IMG/VR virus record: IMGVR_UViG_3300022752_004319
Coordinates: 62,001 to 126,000 of that record
Source of the DNA: a virus
DNA length: 64,000 nt
Strand: one strand, 5' to 3'
Each line of letters starts with the position of its first letter. Position 1 is the first letter of the stretch. The notes beneath the pieces were generated by a model. That model saw only the letters and a program-made list of their open reading frames with translations. It searched no databases and was not told the origin of the DNA. A program made the translations under genes and the position numbers. Positions 17,476 to 25,019 of this stretch are shown piece by piece.

Positions 17476-20400
17476 ATGGCAACTACCAATAAAATATTTG
17501 TTTCCCCTGGTGTTTATACATCCGAGAGGGATTTGAGTTTTGTAGCACAGAGTGTTGGTGTTACAACTTTGGGTTTGGTTGGTGAAACTCTTACGGGCCC
17601 AGCCTTCGAACCTATTTTCATAACTTCTTATGATGAATTTGAAGCATTTTTCGGAGGTACACTCCCTGAAAAATTTGTAAATACACAGATACCAAAATAT
17701 GAATTAGCTTATATTGCTAAATCATATTTACAACAATCAAATCAATTGTTTGTAACTCGTGTATTGGGACTTTCAGGGTACGATGCTGGACCAAGTTGGT
17801 CGTTATTAACTGTGGCTAATGTTGACGGGACTACTGTGGATTTTGCAAGAACAAACAATATCATTCAAAATCAAACGTGGACTCTTAATTTTGTTGCAAC
17901 ACAAGGCGGAACTGTTTCAATAGCACCTTCTGGGAATAGTTTGGTTAATCAAAATTTAAATAATGTTTTCACTTTATTAAATGGTAATCAATCGTCGATT
18001 TCAGCACAATTGACCAATCAAATTTTAGGTGTGGTAAATTCTTCAGGTGCCACACAAAATAATACTGTGTATTTTTTTGGAACCGTACCCGAGGCTACAT
18101 ATCAAGTTTTAACATCTTACACCGCACAAACAAATGTATTTGGTGTTTCTGGTTTAACTGATTTCAATGCTGATTTCTCATCACCAGATAATGATGCTTG
18201 GTATTACGCAAACTTCAACGAACCAGCAAATGCTCCTTATTCTGGATATTCGTTTTTTTCTGTTGTAACTAGTTTTGTTAATAATGGTTCAGGAACTTAC
18301 ACAGGTACATTATCAGGTGTTACTTTCAATTATAGCGGTAAATCTTTTGCCGATTATGATGAAATTTGTATAGCTACTTTGAGGTCTCGTGGTATTTCCA
18401 CATATGGCTCTGGTCAGGGAGGTCCTCAATATCAAGTAACAGGTTTAACATCAGTTGGATTGAATTTAATTGGTACTTATTCGGCGGCAACACAAAACCC
18501 TTTTGCACGTTTTGCTATAACAGGTGTTACCGACGGCGCTGATACACCTGAAAATTTTTCTTTACTTGTATCTTTTTCTCAAACCGACCAAAATTATTTG
18601 CCGTCTGTTATGGGACGTACAAACTTTGGTAAGAGTAGGTTTGAAATCCCACTTTTTGTTGAGGAGATTTACCCTTCGTTTTTGACCTATGCATACAATA
18701 AAGGTTATATCAGAGGAATAAAACCTCAAATTTTATCAGCTCCAGGGTTACGTTATGGAAACATTCTCCCGACACCTACAACACAAAATAATATATCAGC
18801 ACAATCAATGGCTAATTATTTAGAAAGATATAGATCGGGAGAATCCCCTTGGGTAGTTTCTCAACTTCGTGGTAGTACTGTAGACAGACTTTTCAAGGTT
18901 CTTACGATTTCTGATGGAGATAGTTCGAATGTACAAGTCAAAATTTCAATTCAAAATATATCTTTTGGTAATCTATCATTTGATTTGGGTGTTAGAGATT
19001 TTTACGATACTGACACAAATCCTGTTTATTTAGAAAAGTTTACTAACTGTTCTATGGATCCAAGTTCTAACAGTTACATTGGTGTTAAGATTGGTACATC
19101 AGATGGTGAGTATGCTCTCAATTCAAAATATATTATGCTTGAATTGAACGCTGACGCACCTGTGACTTCACTACCTTGTGGATTTGAAGGATATGAAGCT
19201 CGTAACGTGCCAGGTTTCCAACCAGCTTACCCGATTTACAAATTGAGTTATAACTATCCCGGTGAGGTTATTTACAATCCTCCTTTTGGTTCTATGACAG
19301 GACCAACATCATCTCGTGGAATGTCAAACGCAATTATGAGTCAAGGCGATAAAGTCCGTACAACATTTTTGGGTATTTCAAGTCAAATAGGGTATGACGT
19401 TGATTTTTATCAATATAAAGGAGCTAAAGCACCTCTTGATATTTGTACAAGTGAATTTGCGTTACCTTATGATTATCAAACACAAGGTTTCCATATGGAT
19501 TCAGGAGCGACTGTAGTTCAGATCGTATTTGGACCAACAGCAGGAACTCCCGCCTTTTTATGTGGTAATGCCACGTTCCAATCTGATCCAGATTCACCTT
19601 CTAATCCTTATTATCAAATTCAAGCTCGTAAGTTTACTTTCTTGGTTCAAAAGGGTTATGATGGTTGGGATATCTATCGTGAGTATCGTACAAATGGTGA
19701 TCAATTTGTTTTGGGTGGTTCAGGATATCAGAGAGGTGCATGTGCATCTACAAGATATCCAAACGCAACAGGATGGGGCGCGTTTAAACCAATTAGTATT
19801 TCAAATTTCACGGATTATACTAATACGGATTACTATGCTTACTTACTAGGTATAAGTACTTTTAATAATCCAGAATCAACTAATATCAATGTTTTTGCAA
19901 CCCCGGGTATTGATTACGTTAACAATTCTAATTTAGTGGAAGATGCGATTTCAATGATTACCTATCAAAGAGCGGATTCAATTTATATTGCAACCACCCC
20001 TGATTGCAATGTGTTCTTACCTACCAATATAGATAATTTTATTTATCCAACCGAAGCGGTAGACAATTTGGATGAAGTTGGTATTGATTCAAACTACACA
20101 GCTACTTACTATCCTTGGATCTTGGTAAGAGATACTGTGAATAACACACAGATTTACATTCCCCCAACAAATGAAGTTTGTAGAAACTTGGCTCTAACGG
20201 ATAATATTTCATTCCCTTGGTTTGCTACCGCTGGTTACACTCGTGGTTTGGTCAACGCTATCAAAGCTCGTAAGAAACTTACACAAGAAGATAGAGACAC
20301 TTTGTATCAGGGCCGTATTAATCCTATCGCTACGTTCTCTGATGTTGGAACTGTGATTTGGGGTAACAAAACTCTTCAGATTGCTGATACAGCATTGAAT

Positions 20401-20709
20401 AGAATTAATGTGAGAAGATTGTTACTACAAGCTAGAAAACTTATCTCCGCAGTTGCCGTTAGGTTATTGTTCGAACAAAACGATGCCAAGGTACGTCAGG
20501 ACTTCTTAGACAGCGTCAATCCTATTTTGGATGCCATCAGAAGAGACAGAGGTCTTTATGACTTCAGAGTGACTGTAAGCAGTTCTCCTGAGGATTTAGA
20601 CAGAAACACACTCACAGGTAAAATCTATCTGAAACCTACTAAAGCGTTAGAATTTATCGATATAGAGTTCTTGATTACACCAACTGGAGCATCTTTTGAG
20701 AATATCTAA
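17476..20709 (+). CDS. Tail sheath protein (T4 gp18-like)
   Basis: This is the contractile tail sheath subunit. The N-terminus (FVSPGVYTSERDLS) and following 'TTLGLVGETLTGPAFEPIFI' segment are the characteristic sheath start. The C-terminal domain carries 'TRGLVNAIKARKKL', 'FSDVGTVIWGNKTLQ', 'INVRRLLLQARKLI' and an ending in 'FIDIEFLITPTGAS', as in T4-like sheaths, where the termini donate strands to neighbours. At 1077 residues it is much longer than T4 gp18 (659), so the middle (about 150-650) must hold extra surface domains. A terminator follows at once, consistent with a strong single-gene transcript. The tube gene is separated from it by two inserted genes. Confidence 0.97.
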   Translation: MATTNKIFVSPGVYTSERDLSFVAQSVGVTTLGLVGETLTGPAFEPIFITSYDEFEAFFGGTLPEKFVNTQIPKYELAYIAKSYLQQSNQLFVTRVLGLSGYDAGPSWSLLTVANVDGTTVDFARTNNIIQNQTWTLNFVATQGGTVSIAPSGNSLVNQNLNNVFTLLNGNQSSISAQLTNQILGVVNSSGATQNNTVYFFGTVPEATYQVLTSYTAQTNVFGVSGLTDFNADFSSPDNDAWYYANFNEPANAPYSGYSFFSVVTSFVNNGSGTYTGTLSGVTFNYSGKSFADYDEICIATLRSRGISTYGSGQGGPQYQVTGLTSVGLNLIGTYSAATQNPFARFAITGVTDGADTPENFSLLVSFSQTDQNYLPSVMGRTNFGKSRFEIPLFVEEIYPSFLTYAYNKGYIRGIKPQILSAPGLRYGNILPTPTTQNNISAQSMANYLERYRSGESPWVVSQLRGSTVDRLFKVLTISDGDSSNVQVKISIQNISFGNLSFDLGVRDFYDTDTNPVYLEKFTNCSMDPSSNSYIGVKIGTSDGEYALNSKYIMLELNADAPVTSLPCGFEGYEARNVPGFQPAYPIYKLSYNYPGEVIYNPPFGSMTGPTSSRGMSNAIMSQGDKVRTTFLGISSQIGYDVDFYQYKGAKAPLDICTSEFALPYDYQTQGFHMDSGATVVQIVFGPTAGTPAFLCGNATFQSDPDSPSNPYYQIQARKFTFLVQKGYDGWDIYREYRTNGDQFVLGGSGYQRGACASTRYPNATGWGAFKPISISNFTDYTNTDYYAYLLGISTFNNPESTNINVFATPGIDYVNNSNLVEDAISMITYQRADSIYIATTPDCNVFLPTNIDNFIYPTEAVDNLDEVGIDSNYTATYYPWILVRDTVNNTQIYIPPTNEVCRNLALTDNISFPWFATAGYTRGLVNAIKARKKLTQEDRDTLYQGRINPIATFSDVGTVIWGNKTLQIADTALNRINVRRLLLQARKLISAVAVRLLFEQNDAKVRQDFLDSVNPILDAIRRDRGLYDFRVTVSSSPEDLDRNTLTGKIYLKPTKALEFIDIEFLITPTGASFENI

Positions 20710-20728
20710 TAGTTTTTTTTCTCTTTTT

Positions 20729-20761
20729 AAAACCCTCTAATTTTTTTTTAGGGGGTTTTTT
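20729..20761 (+). terminator. Intrinsic terminator after the tail sheath gene
   Basis: The stem AAAACCCTCTA / TAGGGGGTTTT, with one wobble, has a T-rich loop and a following T-run, beginning 20 nt after the sheath stop. Confidence 0.8.
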
Positions 20762-20774
20762 CATTATATTTGTT

Positions 20775-20783
20775 TATATTTAT
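20775..20783 (+). promoter_or_regulatory. TATATTTAT motif, homing endonuclease
   Basis: It lies 40 nt before the preferred ATG at 20824. It falls inside the longer TTG-initiated frame, which argues that the upstream codons are leader, not protein. Confidence 0.4.
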
Positions 20784-20823
20784 GTGTAGAGAAGTTCTCA
20801 TTAAATTAAACTATATTTTACCA

Positions 20824-22350
20824 ATGAAGATAGAATTGTCATGTAAGAATTGTGATAAATTATTCACTACTGATTTTAAACACAGGGACAAACAATTTTG
20901 TAATAGATCCTGTTATTTTGAATTTGCAAGAAAAAACAACTTATTAGGTAAAGAAAAGGATCAATCTATTAGAGAGACTAGAAAATGTTTACAATGTGGT
21001 GTTGAATTTGTAGAAAGAAAAAAACACAAAAAAAATATTTGTTCCGATGAATGTCGGGGTTTATGGGGTTCAAATAAAGACAATATAAAAAAAAGAATAG
21101 AAAAATCTCAGAAAGTTTTATTGGAGAAGTACGGGTACAATTCAATTTTCAAAATTAATGGTTTCCGAGAGAATATGAAGCAAATTTTCCAGAAAAAGTA
21201 TGGTGCAGATCATCCTATGGGTTGTAAAGTAATTGTGGACAAATTGAAAAATACCGTCAAAGAGAAACACATTATAAATTTATTAACGAGATTAAAAAAA
21301 CATAATATTATCTTGTTAGACGACTATAAAACTAATAAAAACGGCAATACTACCTATCCTTATAATTTTCGATGTGATGTCTGTAACAACGTATTTTCGA
21401 GTACTCTTCTAGGTTCTGGTAAAGTACCTATATGTCGGAAATGTTACCCCATAACTAAAAATTCTAAATTGGAGACTATCATTAAGGATTTTTTGAATGA
21501 GAAAAATGTTAAACATTTAGATAATGATAGGAAATTACTTAGTGGTAAAGAGATTGATATTTTTTTACCTGATTATAATTTGGGTATAGAACTTAATGGG
21601 AATTATTTTCATTCCGAGGTTTCTGGTAACAAAGACAAATATTATCATTTGAATAAAATGATTTTGGCTTCATCAAAAAATTTAAAACTTTTGCATTTTT
21701 TTGAGGATGAAATAATATTAAAAAAAGAAATTGTTTTTTCGCGTTTATCTAATCTTCTAAATCTTAATAGAGTAATTTATGCTAGAAATTGTTTAATAAA
21801 AGAAGTAATCAAGAAAGAGTCTTCAGATTTTTTAAATACAAATCATCTACAAGGAAATTCTGTTGATAAAATTAGATACGGATTATACCATAATGACATA
21901 TTGGTTTCAATTATGACTTTTGGAAAAAAAAGAAAGTCGTTGGGTCACAATCAATCAGGGGTTGATGATTATGAACTTGTTAGGTATTGTAATATTTTGA
22001 ACCACAATATTGTTGGTGGTTTCAGTAAATTATTGAATTTTTTTATTAAAACCCATTCACCGAGAATTATTGAAACGTATGCTGATATCAGATGGTCGGG
22101 ATTAAACCCAATCAATACTGTATATTCAAAAAATGGTTTCGTTTTTAAAAAACAAACACCCCCAAATTATTGGTACATAAAAAACGGCGATTCATTACAC
22201 CGAAGTCATAGATTTACATTCAGAAAAAATGTTTTAGTCCAAGAGGGGCATTCCAAAGAAAAAACTGAATGGGAAATAATGAAAGAGAAGGGGTATGATA
22301 GAATTTGGGATTGTGGTTCTATGAAATTTGAATTGACTCCTATCAAATAA
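20824..22350 (+). CDS. Free-standing homing endonuclease, Vsr/EDxHD-like, with zinc-finger N-terminus
   Basis: The 508-residue product has three Cys-pair elements near the N-terminus (CKNC..CNRSC, CLQCG..CSDEC) and a further CDVC..CRKC pair (about 195-220). A nuclease core follows (about 225-330) with KEIDIFLPDYNLGIELNG, HSE and YHLNKM..LLHFFEDE. This arrangement matches the Vsr-like family of phage mobile endonucleases (I-Bth0305I relatives). The C-terminal part is a GNAT-like or unknown domain. It lies between sheath and tube genes that are adjacent in T4, which supports recent insertion. I chose ATG 20824 over the TTG at 20770 because the upstream 18 codons are promoter-like and hydrophobic. 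Confidence 0.85.
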   Translation: MKIELSCKNCDKLFTTDFKHRDKQFCNRSCYFEFARKNNLLGKEKDQSIRETRKCLQCGVEFVERKKHKKNICSDECRGLWGSNKDNIKKRIEKSQKVLLEKYGYNSIFKINGFRENMKQIFQKKYGADHPMGCKVIVDKLKNTVKEKHIINLLTRLKKHNIILLDDYKTNKNGNTTYPYNFRCDVCNNVFSSTLLGSGKVPICRKCYPITKNSKLETIIKDFLNEKNVKHLDNDRKLLSGKEIDIFLPDYNLGIELNGNYFHSEVSGNKDKYYHLNKMILASSKNLKLLHFFEDEIILKKEIVFSRLSNLLNLNRVIYARNCLIKEVIKKESSDFLNTNHLQGNSVDKIRYGLYHNDILVSIMTFGKKRKSLGHNQSGVDDYELVRYCNILNHNIVGGFSKLLNFFIKTHSPRIIETYADIRWSGLNPINTVYSKNGFVFKKQTPPNYWYIKNGDSLHRSHRFTFRKNVLVQEGHSKEKTEWEIMKEKGYDRIWDCGSMKFELTPIK

Positions 22351-22368
22351 TTTTTTTTATTATTTCAA

Positions 22369-22377
22369 GTATTTATA
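22369..22377 (+). promoter_or_regulatory. GTATTTATA motif, HAD gene
   Basis: It lies 44 nt before ATG 22422, after the endonuclease stop at 22350. Confidence 0.4.
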
Positions 22378-22421
22378 ATTCAGTAAGTCTAAATTGTACA
22401 TTATTGAGATTGTTTTTTTTT

Positions 22422-23243
22422 ATGAGAATAACGAAATATACGTTAAAGGAAGGTTTTGACATTGAAGGTACCCCCGATTTGAAGTATTATGCTTTTGACT
22501 GGGATGATAATATTCTTCAGATGCCAACAAAAATTATGTTGGTTGATGCTGGGGGTAATGAAGTTGGTATGTCAACAGAGGACTTTGCAAAATTCCGATC
22601 TAAAATTGGAAGTGGGGAATTTGAATACGAAGGACATAAAATTGTTGGGTATGCGGAAGATCCTTTTAGATTTTTTAGGACACTAGGTGATAAAAAGTTT
22701 TTGTTCGATGCAATGCAGGCAAAACCTGGACCAGCCTGGTCAGATTTTATTGAAGCCATCAACAACGGATCTATTTTTTCTATCATCACAGCTAGAGGAC
22801 ATAACCCAAGAACAATTAGAGAAGCTATCTACAATATGATCATACAAAATCATATGGGTATCAACAGAGATTTACTTGTTAAAAACCTTAAGAAGTATAG
22901 AAAGATTACCAAGGAAGGTCCAACAAATACAAAAGATCTTGTTAATTACTACTTGGATTTGAACAAATATTATCCTGTTTCCTTTGGAGATGAGGGAAGT
23001 GCTTCAAATCCTGAAGAACTCAAAGTGAAAGCTCTTAGAGAATTCATTAACTATGTTAAACAACATGCAAAGAAGTTAAAAAAGAAACTCTATTTGAAAG
23101 ATGAAATAAGTAATAGATTTATACCTACAATTGGGTTTTCAGATGATGATATAAAGAACTTAGAAAGAATTAAACAAGAATTTATTAAAGAACCTTTATT
23201 AAAAACTTATAACACTTCATCAGGAACTAAAACCAAATTCTAA
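22422..23243 (+). CDS. HAD-superfamily phosphatase-like protein
   Basis: The 273-residue product has the HAD motif I YYAFDWDDN (nucleophile D26, general acid D28), motif II IITARGH (about 123-129) and an acidic motif IV GFSDDD near residue 240, with lysines in the central region. All catalytic positions are present. In phages HAD proteins include nucleotide 5'-phosphatases and the T4 PseT 3'-phosphatase half, but there is no kinase domain here and the substrate cannot be told. The start is ATG 22422; a TTG six codons upstream precedes a poly-T stretch and is unlikely. It lies between the homing endonuclease and the tail tube gene, and its stop abuts a 112-bp tandem repeat. Confidence 0.85.
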   Translation: MRITKYTLKEGFDIEGTPDLKYYAFDWDDNILQMPTKIMLVDAGGNEVGMSTEDFAKFRSKIGSGEFEYEGHKIVGYAEDPFRFFRTLGDKKFLFDAMQAKPGPAWSDFIEAINNGSIFSIITARGHNPRTIREAIYNMIIQNHMGINRDLLVKNLKKYRKITKEGPTNTKDLVNYYLDLNKYYPVSFGDEGSASNPEELKVKALREFINYVKQHAKKLKKKLYLKDEISNRFIPTIGFSDDDIKNLERIKQEFIKEPLLKTYNTSSGTKTKF

Positions 23244-23466
23244 AAAAAATTTAAATAAGATGTTATTAAGAACTTCTTTAAGAACATATAATGTTTTTTT
23301 AGAAAAAAACCAAATTCATAAAAACAATATCACATTAAAAATAAAAGTAAATAGAAAAATTTTTAAATAAGAAATTTATAAGAACTTCTTTAAGAACTTA
23401 TAACGTTTTTTTAACAAAAAACCAAATTCATATACAGAGTACCAGATTAAAAATAAAAGTAAATAG
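23243..23466 (+). repeat. Two tandem 112-bp imperfect direct repeats in the gap before the tail tube gene
   Basis: Copy 1 (23243-23354) and copy 2 (23355-23466) share blocks TTAAATAAG, TAAGAACTTCTTTAAGAAC, AACCAAATTCATA and ATTAAAAATAAAAGTAAATAG at a constant 112-nt offset. No ORF of note crosses them. The stretch AAGAACTTCTTTAAGAAC is itself partly palindromic (AAGAAnTTCTT). This fills most of the 269-bp gene-free stretch. Confidence 0.9.
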
Positions 23467-23483
23467 AAAAAAATTCAAAAGCT

Positions 23484-23493
23484 AATATTTATA
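23484..23493 (+). promoter_or_regulatory. AATATTTATA motif, tail tube
   Basis: It lies 19 nt before the tube ATG, just downstream of the 112-bp repeats. Confidence 0.5.
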
Positions 23494-23512
23494 AACAAAA
23501 AACAAAAAAGTT

Positions 23513-24001
23513 ATGGCTGATTTACTAATGAAAATGCCCGTTCCGTATGAACCGAAAAGGGTAAACCGATTTATACTTAGATTTGATTCAACGTTGGGTA
23601 TTAACGAATGGTATGTTGAATCTACTGATAGACCTTCAATTGATATTGCATCTGTTGCAATTCCATTTTTGAATACAGAAACGTATGTGGCTGGAAGATT
23701 TAAATGGAATGCTATGAACGTGGTATTCAGAGACCCTATCGGGCCTTCGGCCACACAAGCACTCATGGAGTGGGTTCGTCTTCATGCGGAATCAGTTACT
23801 GGTCGTATGGGGTATGCCGCTGGATATAAAAAGAACGTTGATTTAGAAATGTTAGATCCAACAGGTGTAGTTGTTGAAAAATGGATTTTGGATTCATGTA
23901 TGATAACTAAATCAGCATGGAACCAAGCACAGTATGGTCAAGACGGACTTGCAACACTCTCAGTTACACTCCAACCAGATCGTTGTATATTGGTCTACTA
24001 A
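23513..24001 (+). CDS. Tail tube protein (T4 gp19-like)
   Basis: The 162-residue product matches the size (163 in T4) and pattern of gp19 tube subunits: an N-terminal 'PKRVNRFILRF' strand, 'WYVESTDRPS', a central 'GRFKWNAMNVVFRDPIGPSATQALMEW', and a C-terminal 'ILDSCMITKSAWNQAQYGQDGLATLSVTLQPDRC'. Hexameric rings of this protein stack under the sheath to form the DNA channel. It has its own promoter-like motif and terminator, so it is probably a strongly expressed monocistronic unit like the sheath gene. Confidence 0.96.
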   Translation: MADLLMKMPVPYEPKRVNRFILRFDSTLGINEWYVESTDRPSIDIASVAIPFLNTETYVAGRFKWNAMNVVFRDPIGPSATQALMEWVRLHAESVTGRMGYAAGYKKNVDLEMLDPTGVVVEKWILDSCMITKSAWNQAQYGQDGLATLSVTLQPDRCILVY

Positions 24002-24023
24002 AAATTATTAAACCTTCATTATT

Positions 24024-24057
24024 AAAAAATCCTGTATATTAATATACGGGATTTTTT
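24024..24057 (+). terminator. Intrinsic terminator after the tail tube gene
   Basis: A long hairpin, AAAAAATCCTGTATATT paired with AATATACGGGATTTTTT (one G-U), ends in a T-run. Confidence 0.88.
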
Positions 24058-24090
24058 GTTTACTTACCAATAATATGAACTATAAATTAT

Positions 24091-24100
24091 AGTATTTAAT
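24091..24100 (+). promoter_or_regulatory. AGTATTTAAT motif, gp26-like gene
   Basis: It lies 5 nt before the ATG at 24106 and follows the tube terminator. Confidence 0.4.
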
Positions 24101-24105
24101 TAATT

Positions 24106-24855
24106 ATGGATGAAAATTTGATGAAATACGGTCAAGAGAATTTTTCTCTACCGCACGATGTTGTAAAGTTACCTAGTGGAGGTAAGTTTTACCCAAATAA
24201 GAAAAAATCAGTGAAAGTAGGTTATTTGACCGCTAATGATGAAAATTTATTGATGGCTTCTAATTCAGATGATCTGATCATTAATCTTTTGAGATCCAAA
24301 GTATACGAACCAGATCTAAGACCAGATGAAATGATTAATGGAGATCTAGAAGCTATTCTTATATTTCTGAGAAACACATCATTTGGACACGAATACAATA
24401 TTAGTGTAAATGATCCAACCACAGGTAAACCTTTCAAAGCTGTGATTGGGTTAGACGAACTCGAGTTTAGAAAACCAAACATAGAGCCAGATGATAACGG
24501 AACTTGGACTGTTACACTACCAAAGTCACAAACATCTGTTACCATACGTCCATTGTTGTATAAAGAAATTACAGAAATTAATCGTCAAGCTGATTCTTAT
24601 CCACAAGGACGAGTTGCTCCAAAAGTCACTTGGAGATTACAAAAACAAATTGTTTCAATCAATGGTGACAGCCAGAATCAAACAATTGCTAAGTTCATAG
24701 ACACACTTCCAATTATGGATTCCAAGTTTATCAGGAATTTCTTGGATGAGAATGAACCAAAGATTGATCTAAAAAGAACAATTACAGCCCCGTCAGGAAG
24801 TAAGGTCGATGTAGAAGTCACCTTTGGGGTGGAATTTTTTCGTGTATTCTTCTGA
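24106..24855 (+). CDS. T4 gp26-like baseplate/tail-assembly protein (T4_baseplate family)
   Basis: The 249-residue product carries 'VVKLPSGGKFYP' near residue 20, the LPS.G.FYP motif of the T4 baseplate family (gp26-like), followed by 'VGYLTANDENLL' and a 'L..IL..LR....G.....Y.I' core. T4 gp26 (208 residues) acts at the baseplate hub. In other contractile phages proteins in this position, directly before the tape measure, act as tail assembly chaperones. The last 14 nt overlap a small ORF in the +1 frame at a TTTTTTC run. Its C-terminus (VEFFRVFF) fits a natural end for the family. It is upstream of the tape measure in the same unit. Confidence 0.85.
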   Translation: MDENLMKYGQENFSLPHDVVKLPSGGKFYPNKKKSVKVGYLTANDENLLMASNSDDLIINLLRSKVYEPDLRPDEMINGDLEAILIFLRNTSFGHEYNISVNDPTTGKPFKAVIGLDELEFRKPNIEPDDNGTWTVTLPKSQTSVTIRPLLYKEITEINRQADSYPQGRVAPKVTWRLQKQIVSINGDSQNQTIAKFIDTLPIMDSKFIRNFLDENEPKIDLKRTITAPSGSKVDVEVTFGVEFFRVFF

Positions 24856-24982
24856 TTATAGAGCGTACCAAGTTGACGAGTTCTTTCTTCTGAATCAAAG
24901 ATGTAATGTATCTTATTCAGATTATTTGAAAATGCCAATTTTTTGGAGAAAAAGATTATTGGATAAAATTTCCAATTTGTAA
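24842..24982 (+). CDS. Small overlapping ORF before the tape measure (gp51-like or frameshifted chaperone tail)
   Basis: From a GTG at 24842 the frame encodes 46 residues: it starts YSSDYRAYQVDEFF and ends KMPIFWRKRLLDKISNL. The frame is open from 24815, just after a TAG. It overlaps the end of the gp26-like gene in the +1 frame next to the TTTTTTC run (24835-24841). Its 'Y..Y..MP.FWR..LLDKI' ending resembles the small second product of tail-assembly chaperone pairs, and T4 places gene 51 after 26. Either independent GTG initiation by coupling or a +1 frameshift would express it; the sequence does not decide. Confidence 0.6.
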   Translation: MYSSDYRAYQVDEFFLLNQRCNVSYSDYLKMPIFWRKRLLDKISNL

Positions 24983-24997
24983 AAACTTTAAATTTTG

Positions 24998-25005
24998 ATA
25001 TTTAC
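24998..25005 (+). promoter_or_regulatory. ATATTTAC motif, tape measure
   Basis: A variant of the series, 14 nt before the tape measure ATG. Confidence 0.35.
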
Positions 25006-25019
25006 TATAAAAAAATATT

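Noticed and set aside
20770-20823. TTG-initiated 18-codon extension of the homing endonuclease
   Set aside because: It spans the promoter-like TATATTTAT motif and encodes a non-family hydrophobic stretch; ATG 20824 is a better start.
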